Shown here: in pieces, positions 44,128 through 53,676 of the stretch
How positions within the stretch are numbered: the stretch's first letter is position 1
Layout of the letters: every line of letters starts with the position of its first letter
NCBI RefSeq assembly: GCF_003633685.1
Contig: NZ_RBKT01000001.1
Span: 5,580,001-5,644,000 of the forward strand
Reading direction: 5' to 3'
DNA: 64,000 bases
Source of the DNA: Micromonospora pisi
Lineage (GTDB): Bacteria > Actinomycetota > Actinomycetes > Mycobacteriales > Micromonosporaceae
Position numbers and translations under genes: made by a program
Notes under the pieces: generated by a model
What the model saw: only the letters and a program-made list of their open reading frames with translations
The model's database searches: none
Told to the model about the DNA's origin: nothing

Positions 44128-44166
44128 GATCCGGGCTCCGGGGCAATCGCCCCCGGAGCCCGGATC
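44128..44166 (+). terminator. Strong hairpin terminator
   Basis: Perfect 16-bp stem (44128-44143 with 44151-44166) and a 7-nt loop, 13 bp after the stop of the TIG-repeat gene. Confidence 0.85.
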
Positions 44167-44224
44167 TGTTCGTCCGTCGCAGGTGGTGCGGCCCCGGGAC
44201 GGCATGCGGCTCTAGGGTGGTCCG

Positions 44225-44614
44225 GTGGCGACGTATCGGATTGGCGAAGCGGCTGAACTGCTCGGGGTCAGCGTGGACACGGTGCGGCGCTGGGTGGACG
44301 CCGGTCGGCTGGCCGCGACCCGGGACGAACACGGCCACCGGAGCATCGCCGGTGCGGACCTCGCCAGCTTCGCGCGCTCCCTGGCGGAGACGCCGGACGG
44401 CGGCACCGGCCGCTCCTCGGCCCGCAACCGGCTGCGCGGCATCGTGACGGCGGTGAGCCGGGATTCGGTGATGGCGCAGGTCGACATCCAGGCCGGGCCG
44501 TTCCGGGTGGTGTCGTTGATGAGCCGGGAGGCGGTCGACGAACTCGGCCTCGACGTCGGTTCGACCGCCGTCGCAGTGATCAAGTCCACCACGGTGGTGG
44601 TCGAACGGGGCTGA
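44225..44614 (+). CDS. HTH-TOBE (Mop-like) molybdate-binding regulator or storage protein
   Basis: 129 aa. The N-terminus is a MerR/excisionase-type helix-turn-helix (YRIGEAAELLGVSVDTVRRWVDAGRLAATRDEHGHR). The C-terminal about 65 residues are a TOBE domain (RLRGIVTAVSRDSVMAQVDIQAGPFRVVSLMSREAVDELGLDVGSTAVAVIKSTTVVV). TOBE domains of this type bind molybdate or tungstate oxyanions, so this is probably a Mo-responsive regulator or Mo-handling protein. TAGGGT (44213-44218) lies 6 nt before the GTG, so the transcript is likely leaderless. Confidence 0.88.
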   Translation: MATYRIGEAAELLGVSVDTVRRWVDAGRLAATRDEHGHRSIAGADLASFARSLAETPDGGTGRSSARNRLRGIVTAVSRDSVMAQVDIQAGPFRVVSLMSREAVDELGLDVGSTAVAVIKSTTVVVERG

Positions 44615-45142
44615 CCTGCGGTCGGTCGGTACCGGCCATGCGGCTGGCGTGAATCAGATGTGAAGTCGGGCCGCTCTTTCTTTACAGAAAATGAGAAAAC
44701 CGGCTTCCTTTCCGGTGTACCGGACGCCCGGAAGCGGTGTCGTCCAATTCGGATCGTGAGGAGAGTACGCCGCTGCGTGACCTGGTTGATTGCCGTAACC
44801 GGTTCCGTGGCGCGGCAGGCGCCGAATGGTTCGGTTCCCGCGCTCGCCGCACCTCTTGGTTACGCACAGTGTTGTCGACAGAGTCATTGAGCAATGTTGT
44901 CTCCCGGCCCTGAGCTGGTGTATTACCAATCTGGACGCCCGCGCTGTCAATTCTGTGACTAACAGCCAGTTAGTGTGGTGCCGGCGCGCGTTGCCCGTGG
45001 ATTTTCTCGCAGATCTAGGGCAAAGTGGCGTCACCCACAGACCGAACCACTCGACCTCGCCCTGGATCTGAGGGAAAGAAAGGTCGGGCGCAGCGGGTGG
45101 GTGGAGATGGGTACCTGGGGTGAGGCCATGGGGAGGCGCACG
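44615..45142 (+). other. Long non-coding gap before the DUF3396-like gene
   Basis: 528 bp, AT-richer than average in its first part. Apart from a weak ACCGG/CCGGT hairpin near 44698-44725 I see no gene, tRNA or riboswitch. Promoters for the downstream gene should be here. Confidence 0.5.
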
Positions 45143-46180
45143 ATGAACAATGAGGTGAACCGCGGCGGTGCAGTACCGCCGATCTGGGGTCACTACAGCG
45201 AGTCGGAACCCGATTTCGCTACCTGTCTGCTCTATCTGGACTGCGGCGACGACCCGTCCCGCAGCCTGGCTCTGTTGGAGCACTGGTACGACGAGGCGTG
45301 CCGGTTGCTGCTGCCCTTCGTGCAACCGGCGGGCGCGCCCGAACCGTGGCTGTCGCTCAGCGCGTACGAGCAGCACCCGGACGGACGGGCCCGACGCCGC
45401 CGGCCACAGCGCTGGGCGGATGGACTGACCGAGGGGCTCTACCAGCTCTCCGCGCACTGGGCCGACGTCGACCCGGCCGCCGTCGCGTCCGAGCTCGAGC
45501 TCTACGTCTTCCGCTTCGCCCACCACCGGCACCTCAAACTGCAGGTGTCGGTCGGATTCGAGGGCCGCCCGGGACGGCTGGCGCAGGTGCTGCCGGCCCT
45601 GGTCGAACTCACCCGACGGGTCGGGGACGTGGCGAACCCGTCGTACGGCGAGATCGTGATCAACGCCGGCACGGTCGCGCCCTCGACCATCCTGGACTCG
45701 GTGCTCTCCCGGCCGGTCGAGGAGTCGGCCCAGTTCAGCCGCAGCTACCTGCGGGGCTACGAGTGGGTGACGCTCTGCCCGGAGGAGCTGCTGGTCCGCC
45801 TCGGCGGTGTCTCGGCGCTGCGGGAAACCGGCGTCTTCGCCGAGGTGGTGCCGCTGACGTACGGCGGCGCGTTGCTGCGGGCGACCCAGTCACCGGTCGA
45901 CTACCGGGGTGACCGGGTCCGTGCCGTGTTCCGCGCGCTGGCACCGGTGCTCCCGTCCGGCCAGCCGCACGACCTGTCGGCCGACCTGCCGGCGCAGGAC
46001 CTGAGCCGGATCGTCTTCGCCGACGCGGCGTACCCGTACGGGGCGCTCGATCTCGGCCCGGCCCTGCCGGCCAAGGCCGGCGTCGGTTCGGCCCCGGCGC
46101 CCGCGCCGGCGATGGCCCCGCAGAACTGGGGCGGCTTCGGTCCGGCCGGCTCCGCCGCCCCGGTACGCCGCGACTTCTGA
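45143..46180 (+). CDS. DUF3396-like protein
   Basis: 345 aa from ATG 45143 (GGGGAGG 7 nt upstream; the longer frame to 44975 lacks one). The sequence ends in an Ala/Pro linker and QNWGGFGPAG. The core SYLRGYEWVTLCPEELLVRLGGVSALRETGVFAEVVPL resembles DUF3396, the type VI immunity-like family, but I rate this as tentative. There is no signal peptide or membrane segment. No toxin gene is adjacent. A hairpin follows at 46192-46218. Confidence 0.6.
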   Translation: MNNEVNRGGAVPPIWGHYSESEPDFATCLLYLDCGDDPSRSLALLEHWYDEACRLLLPFVQPAGAPEPWLSLSAYEQHPDGRARRRRPQRWADGLTEGLYQLSAHWADVDPAAVASELELYVFRFAHHRHLKLQVSVGFEGRPGRLAQVLPALVELTRRVGDVANPSYGEIVINAGTVAPSTILDSVLSRPVEESAQFSRSYLRGYEWVTLCPEELLVRLGGVSALRETGVFAEVVPLTYGGALLRATQSPVDYRGDRVRAVFRALAPVLPSGQPHDLSADLPAQDLSRIVFADAAYPYGALDLGPALPAKAGVGSAPAPAPAMAPQNWGGFGPAGSAAPVRRDF

Positions 46181-46191
46181 CCCGGGGTCAG

Positions 46192-46218
46192 CCGGGTGCC
46201 GGCTGTCGGGGCACCCGG
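46192..46218 (+). terminator. Hairpin terminator
   Basis: CCGGGTGCC (46192-46200) pairs with GGCACCCGG (46210-46218) around a 9-nt loop, 12 bp after the DUF3396-like gene and convergent with the endoglucanase gene. Confidence 0.65.
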
Positions 46219-46329
46219 GACGGGCGGAGCGGGTGAGTGCTCGGGTGCCGGTCCGGGCCACGGCGGCGGCTTCCGGTCAGAGCGCGACGCCGTGGTCCAT
46301 GAATCGGCCACGGCGCCGCGTTCGTGCCG

Positions 46330-47463
46330 TCAGGCCCGGGTGCAGGTGGTGCCGTTCAAGGTGAATGCGGTAGGTGCGGTGTACCCGCCGCCGTGGGTGC
46401 CCTGGTAGCCGAAGGAGACCGTGCTGCCGGGGGCGATGGTGCCGTTCCAGCCGATGTTCCGGGCGGTCACCGCCGACCCGCTCTGGGTCACGTTGGCGTT
46501 CCAGGCACTGGTGACCTGCTGCCCCGAGGGCAGGTTGTACGCGAGCGTCCAGCCGTTGACCGGGCTGGATCCGGTGTTGGTGACGCTGACGTCGGCGGTG
46601 AACCCGTTCTGCCAGGAGTTCGAGGTGTAGCCGACCCGGCAGCCGCCGGTGCCGGGGTTCGGCGGTGTGGTGGGCGGGCCGGCGGTCGGCGGTGTGGTCG
46701 GCGGTGTGCCGCTGTTGACGGCGGCGGAGAACGAGTTGACCCCGAGTCCGGCGCCGCCCTGCCACGGTTCGAAGCCGGCCTGCACGCTGGTCAGGTACCA
46801 GGAGTTGGTGATCGCACCCCGGTTGCGTACGTCGTTGATGAAGTCGAGCACGCTGAAGTTCCAACTCGTGATCGCCGACGGCGCCACGTACGAGACGACG
46901 TTGTTCCCGCCGTTGTTGCCGGTCCAGACCTCCCAGCTGCGACCCCCGACCGTGGCACTGCCGGTACGCGAGCCGATCGGTTGGATCGAGCCCTGCCGGT
47001 TGAACCAGATCATGATCTCCATCTGGTTCACCCCGGTGGTCTTCGGCGTCGGGTCGAGCCAGATGTCGTAGGACGCGTTGTAGGTCGCCCCGCTGACGTA
47101 CGTGTAGTTGATGCTGCTGGTGGCACTGCTGATCCGGCTCACCTGCATGGGCAGGTTGGTCCCGGGCGAACAGTTGCCGTAGTGGCAGCCGAGGTAGACC
47201 GACGGGTACGACACCGGTGCCCCGTTGGTCGGCGCCGAACCCTGCTGGCTGAGTACGGAGAAACCGGTGTCGGTGACGTTGATGCACTGCTGGGCGGTGG
47301 TGCCCCAGCGGTTGTTCTGGACCACGTAGCGGCCCTGGATCGTGGTCGATCCGTACTGTTCGCAGATCTGGGTGTCGGCCTGGGCCGGGCCGGCGGCGGC
47401 GATGGCGACGAGCGAGCCCGCGATGAGCAGGCCGGCGGCCACGAGGGCGCGAGCGGTTCTCAT
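46330..47463 (-). CDS. Secreted endoglucanase, GH12 with CBM2
   Basis: 377 aa from ATG 47463 (AAGGAG 5 nt upstream). Signal peptide to about residue 31 (AGPAQADTQ). The GH12 domain starts [22 protein letters not shown], as in Streptomyces CelB; catalytic Glu are in [10 protein letters not shown] and in the [14 protein letters not shown] region. A Thr/Pro linker follows ([17 protein letters not shown]), then a CBM2 cellulose-binding domain with its typical Cys near the start and end ([24 protein letters not shown]). It hydrolyses beta-1,4-glucan, including xyloglucan backbones. A CebR-type operator lies upstream. Confidence 0.95.
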   Translation of the reverse strand: MRTARALVAAGLLIAGSLVAIAAAGPAQADTQICEQYGSTTIQGRYVVQNNRWGTTAQQCINVTDTGFSVLSQQGSAPTNGAPVSYPSVYLGCHYGNCSPGTNLPMQVSRISSATSSINYTYVSGATYNASYDIWLDPTPKTTGVNQMEIMIWFNRQGSIQPIGSRTGSATVGGRSWEVWTGNNGGNNVVSYVAPSAITSWNFSVLDFINDVRNRGAITNSWYLTSVQAGFEPWQGGAGLGVNSFSAAVNSGTPPTTPPTAGPPTTPPNPGTGGCRVGYTSNSWQNGFTADVSVTNTGSSPVNGWTLAYNLPSGQQVTSAWNANVTQSGSAVTARNIGWNGTIAPGSTVSFGYQGTHGGGYTAPTAFTLNGTTCTRA

Positions 47464-47525
47464 GGATGCTCCTTGGACGGTGGGTGTCCGTACGTGCGGC
47501 GAAAACATGTGGTGGCGGCGATGAC

Positions 47526-47537
47526 GGGAGCGCTCCC
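47526..47537. promoter_or_regulatory. CebR-type operator upstream of the GH12 gene
   Basis: GGGAGCGCTCCC is a perfect palindrome matching the core of the Streptomyces CebR site (TGGGAGCGCTCCCA). It lies about 63 bp upstream of the endoglucanase ATG, on the - strand promoter side. CebR is released by cello-oligosaccharides. The regulator gene is not in this window. Confidence 0.82.
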
Positions 47538-47654
47538 ACGCCTGCCAACACATTGACACGCTTGAAATTCCAGCGCAACTCCCACTCCACCCCCACCGCT
47601 CTCGATCAAGGGCAAAGCCGCGCTGGACGATCTCCTGGCGGAGCGATTTGCCCT

Positions 47655-47745
47655 AGATCAACGAGGCGGGGCGGGGGGAGGGGGGGAGGGAGGGGTGGCG
47701 GGAGGGGGTGGGGCGTTAGGGGGTGGGGAGGAGGGGGCGGGCGGC
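47655..47745 (+). other. G-rich tract, potential G-quadruplex region
   Basis: This stretch has many G-runs of 4-7 with only short interruptions. It ends at and overlaps the 3' end of the iclR gene, in the intergenic gap before the GH12 promoter. On the - strand it is a C-rich mRNA tail. Functional meaning is unknown. Confidence 0.6.
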
Positions 47746-48510
47746 GCGGACCTGGGCCAGGGTGGCGTTCAGTGCGACGACAACCCGGTCCTCGGTGGTG
47801 GCGGCGAGCCGGCTGGCCGGGATGGAGAGGCTGATCGCGTCGGTCGCCGGCGACTGGAGGGGGACCGCCATGGCGAAGCAGACGATGCCGTCCGTGTTCT
47901 CCTCCCGGTCGACCGCGTAACCACGGGACCGGATGGTGGCCAGTTCGGCGTGGAGTGTGTCCGGGTCGGTGATGGTCCGGCCGGTCAGCGCGGCCAGCGG
48001 CCAGTGCAGCAGCCGGTCGACCGCCTCGTCTGCCCGCTCCGCGAGCAGCACCTTGCCCAGCGCGGTGGCGTGCGCCGGCAGGTGCCGGCCGATCGCGCTG
48101 TAGAGCCGTAACGGGTGGATCGATTCGCGTTTGGCCAGGTAGACGACGTGTGGCCCGTCGAGTCGACCGAGGTGAACGGTCTCGCCGAATTCGCTGGCGA
48201 GCTGGTCGAGCACGCCGCTGAGCAGGCCGGTCACGGTGTCCGTCTCCAGGTACGCGGCGCCGACCTGGAGGGCGCGTACGCCCAGGCCGAACCGGGTGCC
48301 GGTGGCGTCGGCCTCGACCCAGCCGCGCTTCATCATCGTCCGCAGGATGCCGTGCAGGCTGCTCTTCGGGATGCCGAGCGCTCGGGTCAGCTCGACCAGC
48401 GAGCGGGGCCCGGTGCCGTCCGCCAGTGCCTCCAGCACGTCCAGGGTCCGCCCGGCGGACTTGACCGGCTGGAATGCCCCTTCCCTGAGGGTGTCGGCGG
48501 CTGTCGTCAT
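47716..48510 (-). CDS. IclR-family regulator (KDG pathway)
   Basis: 264 aa from ATG 48510. The N-terminal winged helix is RTLDVLEALADGTGPRSLVELTRALGIPKSSLHGILRTMMKRGW; the C-terminal effector domain shows the GxHxPAHATALGKVLLA pattern of the family. Divergent from KDPG aldolase and KDG kinase genes across a shared promoter, so it probably represses them and binds KDG or KDPG. A TAGAGT box on its strand lies 7 nt before the ATG, so it too may be leaderless. Confidence 0.9.
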   Translation of the reverse strand: MTTAADTLREGAFQPVKSAGRTLDVLEALADGTGPRSLVELTRALGIPKSSLHGILRTMMKRGWVEADATGTRFGLGVRALQVGAAYLETDTVTGLLSGVLDQLASEFGETVHLGRLDGPHVVYLAKRESIHPLRLYSAIGRHLPAHATALGKVLLAERADEAVDRLLHWPLAALTGRTITDPDTLHAELATIRSRGYAVDREENTDGIVCFAMAVPLQSPATDAISLSIPASRLAATTEDRVVVALNATLAQVRAARPLLPTP

Positions 48511-48517
48511 GGCTGCC

Positions 48518-48564
48518 ACTCTAGTGCTCTTGACAGCTTCGATGACCGCACTAGGGTCACGTAT
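48518..48564. promoter_or_regulatory. Divergent leaderless promoters with an overlapping inverted repeat
   Basis: On + TTGACA (48530-48535) and TAGGGT (48552-48557) are 16 bp apart, 7 nt before the eda GTG. On - TAGAGT (48523-48518) lies 7 nt before the iclR ATG. CTAGTGC (48521-48527) and GCACTAG (48548-48554) form a perfect inverted repeat overlapping both -10 boxes, a strong candidate IclR operator. Confidence 0.7.
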
Positions 48565-49254
48565 GTGACTAGCGTTCATCATTCTGAACAATCATCGGGT
48601 TCGTCGGAGGCCGCAGCGGTCCCGTCGGCCATCGCGGCCGGCCGGATCCTGCCCGTGGTGGTGCTGGAAGAGGCCGCCGCCGCCGAGCCGCTCGCCGTCG
48701 CGCTGACCGAGGGCGGCCTGCACACGGTCGAGGTGACCTTCCGGACCGACGCCGCGGCCGACGCGATCCGGGTCATGTCGCAGCGGCCGGACCTGCTGGT
48801 CGGCGCCGGCACCGTACTCACCCCGGCGCAGGTGGACCGCGCCGTCGAGGCGGGTGCCCGGTTCGTGGTCAGCCCCGGGTTCGGGCCCGCCGTGGTGCGG
48901 CACTGCCAGGAGTTGGGCGTACCGGTCTTTCCCGGTGCGGCGACCGCCACCGAGATCCAGCTCGCCCTCGACGCGGGGCTGGACACGGTGAAGTTCTTCC
49001 CGGCCGAGCAGCTCGGTGGGCTCGCCATGATCAAGGCGTTGGCCGCGCCGTTCCGCTCGGTGCGGTTCATCCCGACCGGCGGGGTCAACACCAGCAATCT
49101 CTCCGACTACCTCGCCAACCCCTCGGTGCTGGCCGTCGGCGGCACCTGGATGGTCGCCCCGGCCCTGCTCGCCGCCGGACGCTGGGACGAGGTCACCCGA
49201 CTGACCGCCGCCGCCGTCTCCGCCGCCCACGCCGTCGGCGGAAGTCAGGAGTGA
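48565..49254 (+). CDS. eda: KDPG aldolase
   Basis: 229 aa. It cleaves 2-keto-3-deoxy-6-phosphogluconate into pyruvate and glyceraldehyde-3-phosphate. Family residues are present: Glu56 and Arg60 (VEVTFRT) and Schiff-base Lys143 (TVKFFPAEQLGG), with the loop PTGGV. The first about 15 residues (TSVHHSEQSSGS) are extra. The start is the leaderless GTG 48565. It is coupled to the KDG kinase gene (TGATG overlap region), together giving KDG catabolism via the Entner-Doudoroff lower branch. Confidence 0.92.
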   Translation: MTSVHHSEQSSGSSEAAAVPSAIAAGRILPVVVLEEAAAAEPLAVALTEGGLHTVEVTFRTDAAADAIRVMSQRPDLLVGAGTVLTPAQVDRAVEAGARFVVSPGFGPAVVRHCQELGVPVFPGAATATEIQLALDAGLDTVKFFPAEQLGGLAMIKALAAPFRSVRFIPTGGVNTSNLSDYLANPSVLAVGGTWMVAPALLAAGRWDEVTRLTAAAVSAAHAVGGSQE

Positions 49255-49259
49255 TGACG

Positions 49260-50357
49260 ATGTTCGAGCTTCGTCCAGCCGACGAGTGCCGGTACGACCT
49301 GGTCTCCCTCGGCGAGATCATGCTGCGGCTCGACCCGGGCGAGGGCCGGGTGCGTACCGCCCGTGGCTTCCGCGCCTGGGAAGGGGGCGGTGAGTACAAC
49401 GTCGCCCGGGGGCTGCGCCGTTGCTTCGGCCTGCGTACCGCCGTGGTCACCGCCTTCGCCGACAACGAGGTGGGACGGCTGCTGGAGGACCTGGTCCTGA
49501 CCGGCGGCGTGGACACCTCACTGATCAAGTGGATGCCGTACGACGGCATCGGGCGCACCGTCCGCAACGGACTCAACTTCACCGAACGCGGCTTCGGCGT
49601 ACGGGGCGCGGTCGGCACCTCGGACCGGGGGCACACCGCCGCCAGTCAGCTCCGCGCCGAAGACGTCGACTGGGACCACCTCTTCGGCACGCTCGGCGTG
49701 CGCTGGCTGCACACCGGCGGCATCTACGCCGCCCTCTCCGAAACCACCCCGGAGACGATCGAGGCGGCGATGGCCGCCGCGCGTCGGCACGGCACGGTCA
49801 TCTCGTACGACCTCAACTACCGGCCCAGCCTCTGGAAGGCCGTCGGTGGTCAGGCGCGGGCGCAGGAGGTCAACCAGCGGCTGGCCCGGTACGTCGACGT
49901 GATGATCGGCAACGAGGAGGACTTCACCGCCTCGCTCGGCTTCGAGGTGCCGGACACCGACGAGTCCCTCGCCGAGCTGGACGTGGCGAACTTCCGTCGC
50001 ATGATCGAGGCGGTGACCAAGGAGTACGGCAACTTCCGGGTGGTCGCCACGACGCTGCGTACCGTCCGAAGTGCCACGGTCAACGACTGGGGTGCGGTCG
50101 CCTGGTCCGCCGCCTCGGGTTTTGTCGAGGCGACCCACCGGCCGAACCTGGAGATCCTCGACCGGGTCGGCGGCGGGGACAGTTTCGCCTCCGGTCTGGT
50201 GTACGGGTTGATGGCCCACGGTGACCTCGCCCTCGCGGTGGAGTACGGCGCGGCCCATGGCGCGCTCGCCATGACCACCCCCGGGGACACCTCGATGGCC
50301 AGTCGCAAGGAGGTCGAGGCCCTGATGCGGGGCAGCGGGGCACGCGTCCAGCGCTGA
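49260..50357 (+). CDS. kdgK: PfkB-family sugar kinase, likely 2-keto-3-deoxygluconate kinase
   Basis: 365 aa from ATG 49260 (AGGAG 8 nt upstream; ATG 49254 overlaps the eda stop and is also possible). Signatures are GEIMLRLDPGE, the substrate lid GGGEYNVARGLRR, and the ATP-site RVGGGDSFASGLVYGL. Length and the EYNVARGL motif match KDG kinases. It follows eda and sits under the IclR regulator, so phosphorylation of KDG is a sound inference. There is no uptake system in the cluster. Confidence 0.87.
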   Translation: MFELRPADECRYDLVSLGEIMLRLDPGEGRVRTARGFRAWEGGGEYNVARGLRRCFGLRTAVVTAFADNEVGRLLEDLVLTGGVDTSLIKWMPYDGIGRTVRNGLNFTERGFGVRGAVGTSDRGHTAASQLRAEDVDWDHLFGTLGVRWLHTGGIYAALSETTPETIEAAMAAARRHGTVISYDLNYRPSLWKAVGGQARAQEVNQRLARYVDVMIGNEEDFTASLGFEVPDTDESLAELDVANFRRMIEAVTKEYGNFRVVATTLRTVRSATVNDWGAVAWSAASGFVEATHRPNLEILDRVGGGDSFASGLVYGLMAHGDLALAVEYGAAHGALAMTTPGDTSMASRKEVEALMRGSGARVQR

Positions 50358-50472
50358 CAATTCCCTGGGGAGACTCCGGCGCCACCAGAGGTGGTGCTAT
50401 CGGTCAGCGGTCGCACGGAGTAGCGTCTTGGCTTCAACGCGTGCCGAGTCCCCTCCCGGAGGCGTCACCACC

Positions 50473-51579
50473 ATGCTCGGTTCCACCCTGCGCATCCTCG
50501 TCGTCGGCGGGGGCATCGCCGGCCTGGCCACCGCTCGTGCCCTCCGTCTCGCCGGTTTCCGGCCGGAGGTGACCGAGTGGCAGTCGGCGCCGATGGCGAT
50601 CGCGGGCGGCATCTACCTGTTGGGTAATGCCGCCCGCGCACTGCGTGAGCTCGGGTTGGACGGCCCGGTCCGCCCGCTCGGCCAGGTGGTCGGGCGGCAG
50701 CGCTTCCTCGACGTACGCGGCCGGCGGCTCTGCGAGCTGGACAACGGCCTGGTCTGGGCCGGGGTGGGGGAGTGCCGGGCACTGCCCCGGGCCGACCTGC
50801 ACCAGGTGCTGCTCACCGCGGCCGGCGGGGAGGTGCGGTACGCCACCGGGGTCGACGCGCTGGAGCTGAGCCCGGAAGGGGTCGAGGTCACCTTCGACGA
50901 TGGCCGGCAGGGGGAGTACGACCTGGTCATCGGGGCCGACGGCCGGCATTCGACGGTCCGTACGCTGGCCGCCCTCGGTGGCCCGGCCCGACCGGTCGGG
51001 CAGGTCACCTACCGCAGCGTGGTCACCGGTGGGCCACGCGTCACCGACTGGACCGCACTGCTCGGCCAGCACTCCGCGTTTGTCATCGTCCCGATGGGCG
51101 CCGGCCGGTTGCACTGCTACGCCGACGAGACCTGGGGCGAGATACCAGTGGACCCGGTGGCCCGGCTGCGGGAACGCTTCGCCGAGTACGGCGGGCCGGT
51201 GCCGGCGGTGCTCGACGCGATCCGCTCGGTCCGGGTGGCCTCGAGTGACGAGGTCGAGTTGGGACGTTGGTCACGTGGCCGGGTGGTGCTGGTCGGTGAC
51301 GCGGCGCACGCCACCGCGCCGACGTTGGCCCAGGGGGCCGCGATGGCGTTGGAGGACGCGCTGGTCCTCGCCGGGGCGTTGGCCAAGGCCGAGACGGTGA
51401 CCGAGGCGCTTGTCCGGTACGAGAGCCGACGGCGCCCGCGTACCAAATGGGTGTTGGACCGGACCCGGGACCGGGACCGGACCCGGGACGTCCCGCCGCC
51501 GTTGCGTGACCCGTTGCTGCGTGGTCGTGGTGCGCGCATCTTCGCCGAGCACTACCGTTTGCTGCTCGACCCGGCGTAA
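50473..51579 (+). CDS. FAD-dependent aromatic-type monooxygenase
   Basis: 368 aa from ATG 50473 (GGAGG 10 nt upstream). PHBH-type: FAD motif VVGGGIAGLATARALRLAG, the DG motif DLVIGADGRHSTVR, and the GD motif VVLVGDAAHATAPTLAQGAAMALEDA. It hydroxylates an aromatic or polyketide-like substrate using NAD(P)H and O2; the substrate is unknown. The C-terminus carries a short DRTRDRDRTRDV repeat from a near-tandem DNA repeat. Confidence 0.87.
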   Translation: MLGSTLRILVVGGGIAGLATARALRLAGFRPEVTEWQSAPMAIAGGIYLLGNAARALRELGLDGPVRPLGQVVGRQRFLDVRGRRLCELDNGLVWAGVGECRALPRADLHQVLLTAAGGEVRYATGVDALELSPEGVEVTFDDGRQGEYDLVIGADGRHSTVRTLAALGGPARPVGQVTYRSVVTGGPRVTDWTALLGQHSAFVIVPMGAGRLHCYADETWGEIPVDPVARLRERFAEYGGPVPAVLDAIRSVRVASSDEVELGRWSRGRVVLVGDAAHATAPTLAQGAAMALEDALVLAGALAKAETVTEALVRYESRRRPRTKWVLDRTRDRDRTRDVPPPLRDPLLRGRGARIFAEHYRLLLDPA

Positions 51580-51800
51580 CCGCCCACTTACCACCTGATC
51601 CGGCGTAACCCGTCGCCGTGCCGCCGGCCGGGGTGCGCGGGGCACGGGAGCGCCCCCGACGGCGCGTCCGACCACCCGGCGCTGAAGCCACCGCTGCTGG
51701 GGACTATTCTCGCCTCCGAGATACGGCCAACAGAGAATCAACAGCGCGTGCGGATCAGATCTGTGGGCGCAGTGGGACTAACGAGAACCGGAGGCCACTC

Positions 51801-53558
51801 GTGACCACCGTCGCACCGAAGCCGATCGTGACCCGGCCATGGCCGGTCCGCCAGCCGGTCAGGGGTTCGGCCATCGCGCGGCTGCTGCGTACGACGGACG
51901 CGAAGCAGATCGGGATCATGTACATGATCACCGCGTTCGCGTTCTTCATGATCGGCGGCCTGATGGCGCTGCTCATGCGGGCCGAGCTGGCCCGGCCGGG
52001 GCTGCAGTTCCTGTCGCCTGAGCAGTACAACCAGCTCTTCACCATGCACGGCACGATCATGCTGCTCTTCTTCGCGACGCCGATCGTGTTCGCTTTCGCG
52101 AACTACGTGGTGCCGTTGCAGATCGGCGCACCGGACGTTTCCTTTCCGCGGCTGAACAGCTTCGCCTACTGGCTCTACCTGTTCGGTGGCACCATGGCGC
52201 TGGCCGGTTTCGCCAGCCCCGGTGGCGCCGCCGACTTCGGCTGGTTCGCGTACGCGCCGTTGAGCAGTGTGGAGAACTCGCCGGGTGTCGGCGCCAACCT
52301 GTGGATCGTCGGCCTGGCGGTCTCCGGTCTGGGCACCATCCTCGGTGGCGTGAACATGATCACCACGATCCTCACGCTCCGTGCGCCCGGCATGACGATG
52401 TTCCGGATGTCGATCTTCACCTGGGCCATCCTGGTCACCAGCCTGCTGGTCATCATGGTCTTCCCGCTGCTCGCGGCGGCCCTGTTCGCGCTCGCCGCGG
52501 ACCGGATCCTGGGGGCACACGTCTTCGACGCGGCCACCGGCGGACCAATGCTCTGGCAGCACCTCTTCTGGTTCTTCGGTCATCCCGAGGTCTACATCGT
52601 CGCGCTGCCGTTCTTCGGCATCATCAGCGAGGTCATCCCGGTCTTCTCCCGCAAGCCGATGTTCGGCTACAAGGGCATGGTCGGCGCGATGATCGGTATC
52701 GCCGCACTCTCGATGAGCGTCTGGGCACACCACATGTTCGCCACCGGTCAGGTGCTGCTGCCGTTCTTCTCGTTCCTCAGCTTCCTGATCGCCGTACCGA
52801 CCGGTATGAAGTTCTTCAACTGGATCGGCACCATGTGGCGTGGCCAGATCAGCTTCGAATCGCCCATGCTCTGGGCGGTCGGCTTCCTGGTGACGTTCCT
52901 CTTCGGTGGTCTCTCCGGGGTGCTGCTGGCCAGCCCGCCGGTCGACTTCCACGTCTCCGACACCTACTTCGTGGTGGCGCACTTCCACTACGTGCTCTTC
53001 GGCACCATCGTGTTCGCCGTCTTCGCCGGCATCTACTTCTGGTTCCCGAAGATGTTCGGCCGGATGCTGGACGAGCGCCTGGCCAAGGTGCACTTCTGGC
53101 TCACCATGGTCGGCTTCCACACCACCTTCCTGGTGCAGCACTGGCTCGGCGCCGAGGGCATGCCCCGGCGGTACGCCGACTACCTGCCCGGGGACGGCTT
53201 CACCACGTTGAACACGATCTCCACGATCGGTGCGTTCATCACGGGCATCTCGACCCTGCCGTTCCTCTACAACGTGTGGAAGTCGTACAAGACCGGCCCG
53301 GTGGTGGAGGTCGACGACCCGTGGGGCCACGGCAACTCGCTCGAATGGGCCACCAGCTCGCCGCCGCCGCTGCGGAACTTCGACCGGATGCCCCGGATCC
53401 GCTCCGAGCGGCCGGCGTTCGACCTCAAGTTCCCGCACCTCGCCGCAGGTCACTCCCTGGCCGGTCCGCCTGAGGGTGGCGCCAAGCCGCTGACCAGCGA
53501 GTCCGACGGTGGGGCCAGCTACCAGGAGGACGTCGCCTCCGACATCGACCGGCACTGA
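51801..53558 (+). CDS. ctaD: Cytochrome c oxidase subunit I
   Basis: 585 aa. Twelve transmembrane helices carry the haem and CuB ligands: His in [22 protein letters not shown] (with the His-Tyr cross-link), AHHMFATG, and HFHYVLFG. The D- and K-channel residues lie in the expected helices ([21 protein letters not shown]). The start is GTG 51801 with GGAGG 7 nt upstream. A Gly/Glu/Asp-rich C-terminal tail follows. No ctaC or ctaE is beside it, as is common for ctaD in actinomycetes. A strong terminator follows. Confidence 0.97.
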   Translation: MTTVAPKPIVTRPWPVRQPVRGSAIARLLRTTDAKQIGIMYMITAFAFFMIGGLMALLMRAELARPGLQFLSPEQYNQLFTMHGTIMLLFFATPIVFAFANYVVPLQIGAPDVSFPRLNSFAYWLYLFGGTMALAGFASPGGAADFGWFAYAPLSSVENSPGVGANLWIVGLAVSGLGTILGGVNMITTILTLRAPGMTMFRMSIFTWAILVTSLLVIMVFPLLAAALFALAADRILGAHVFDAATGGPMLWQHLFWFFGHPEVYIVALPFFGIISEVIPVFSRKPMFGYKGMVGAMIGIAALSMSVWAHHMFATGQVLLPFFSFLSFLIAVPTGMKFFNWIGTMWRGQISFESPMLWAVGFLVTFLFGGLSGVLLASPPVDFHVSDTYFVVAHFHYVLFGTIVFAVFAGIYFWFPKMFGRMLDERLAKVHFWLTMVGFHTTFLVQHWLGAEGMPRRYADYLPGDGFTTLNTISTIGAFITGISTLPFLYNVWKSYKTGPVVEVDDPWGHGNSLEWATSSPPPLRNFDRMPRIRSERPAFDLKFPHLAAGHSLAGPPEGGAKPLTSESDGGASYQEDVASDIDRH

Positions 53559-53582
53559 ACCACCGGTCGAACAGAGCGCCAC

Positions 53583-53615
53583 GAGGGCGCCGACCCCCTG
53601 GGGGTCGGCGCCCTC
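53583..53615 (+). terminator. Strong hairpin terminator after ctaD
   Basis: Perfect 15-bp arms (53583-53597 and 53601-53615) with a CTG loop, 24 bp after the ctaD stop. Confidence 0.87.
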
Positions 53616-53676
53616 GCCGTATCCGGGACGCTGGACCCAGCCGGGCGTTCAGTGTGGTCCGAGCGGTTCAGCGCGG

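Noticed and set aside
48573-48588. GTTCA-6-TGAAC inside the eda start
   Set aside because: Short arms and inside coding sequence; weaker than the CTAGTGC/GCACTAG repeat, so I did not call it an operator.
51738-53582. 614-codon - strand frame opposite ctaD
   Set aside because: ctaD is beyond doubt; the antisense frame is low-complexity Glu/Arg/His.
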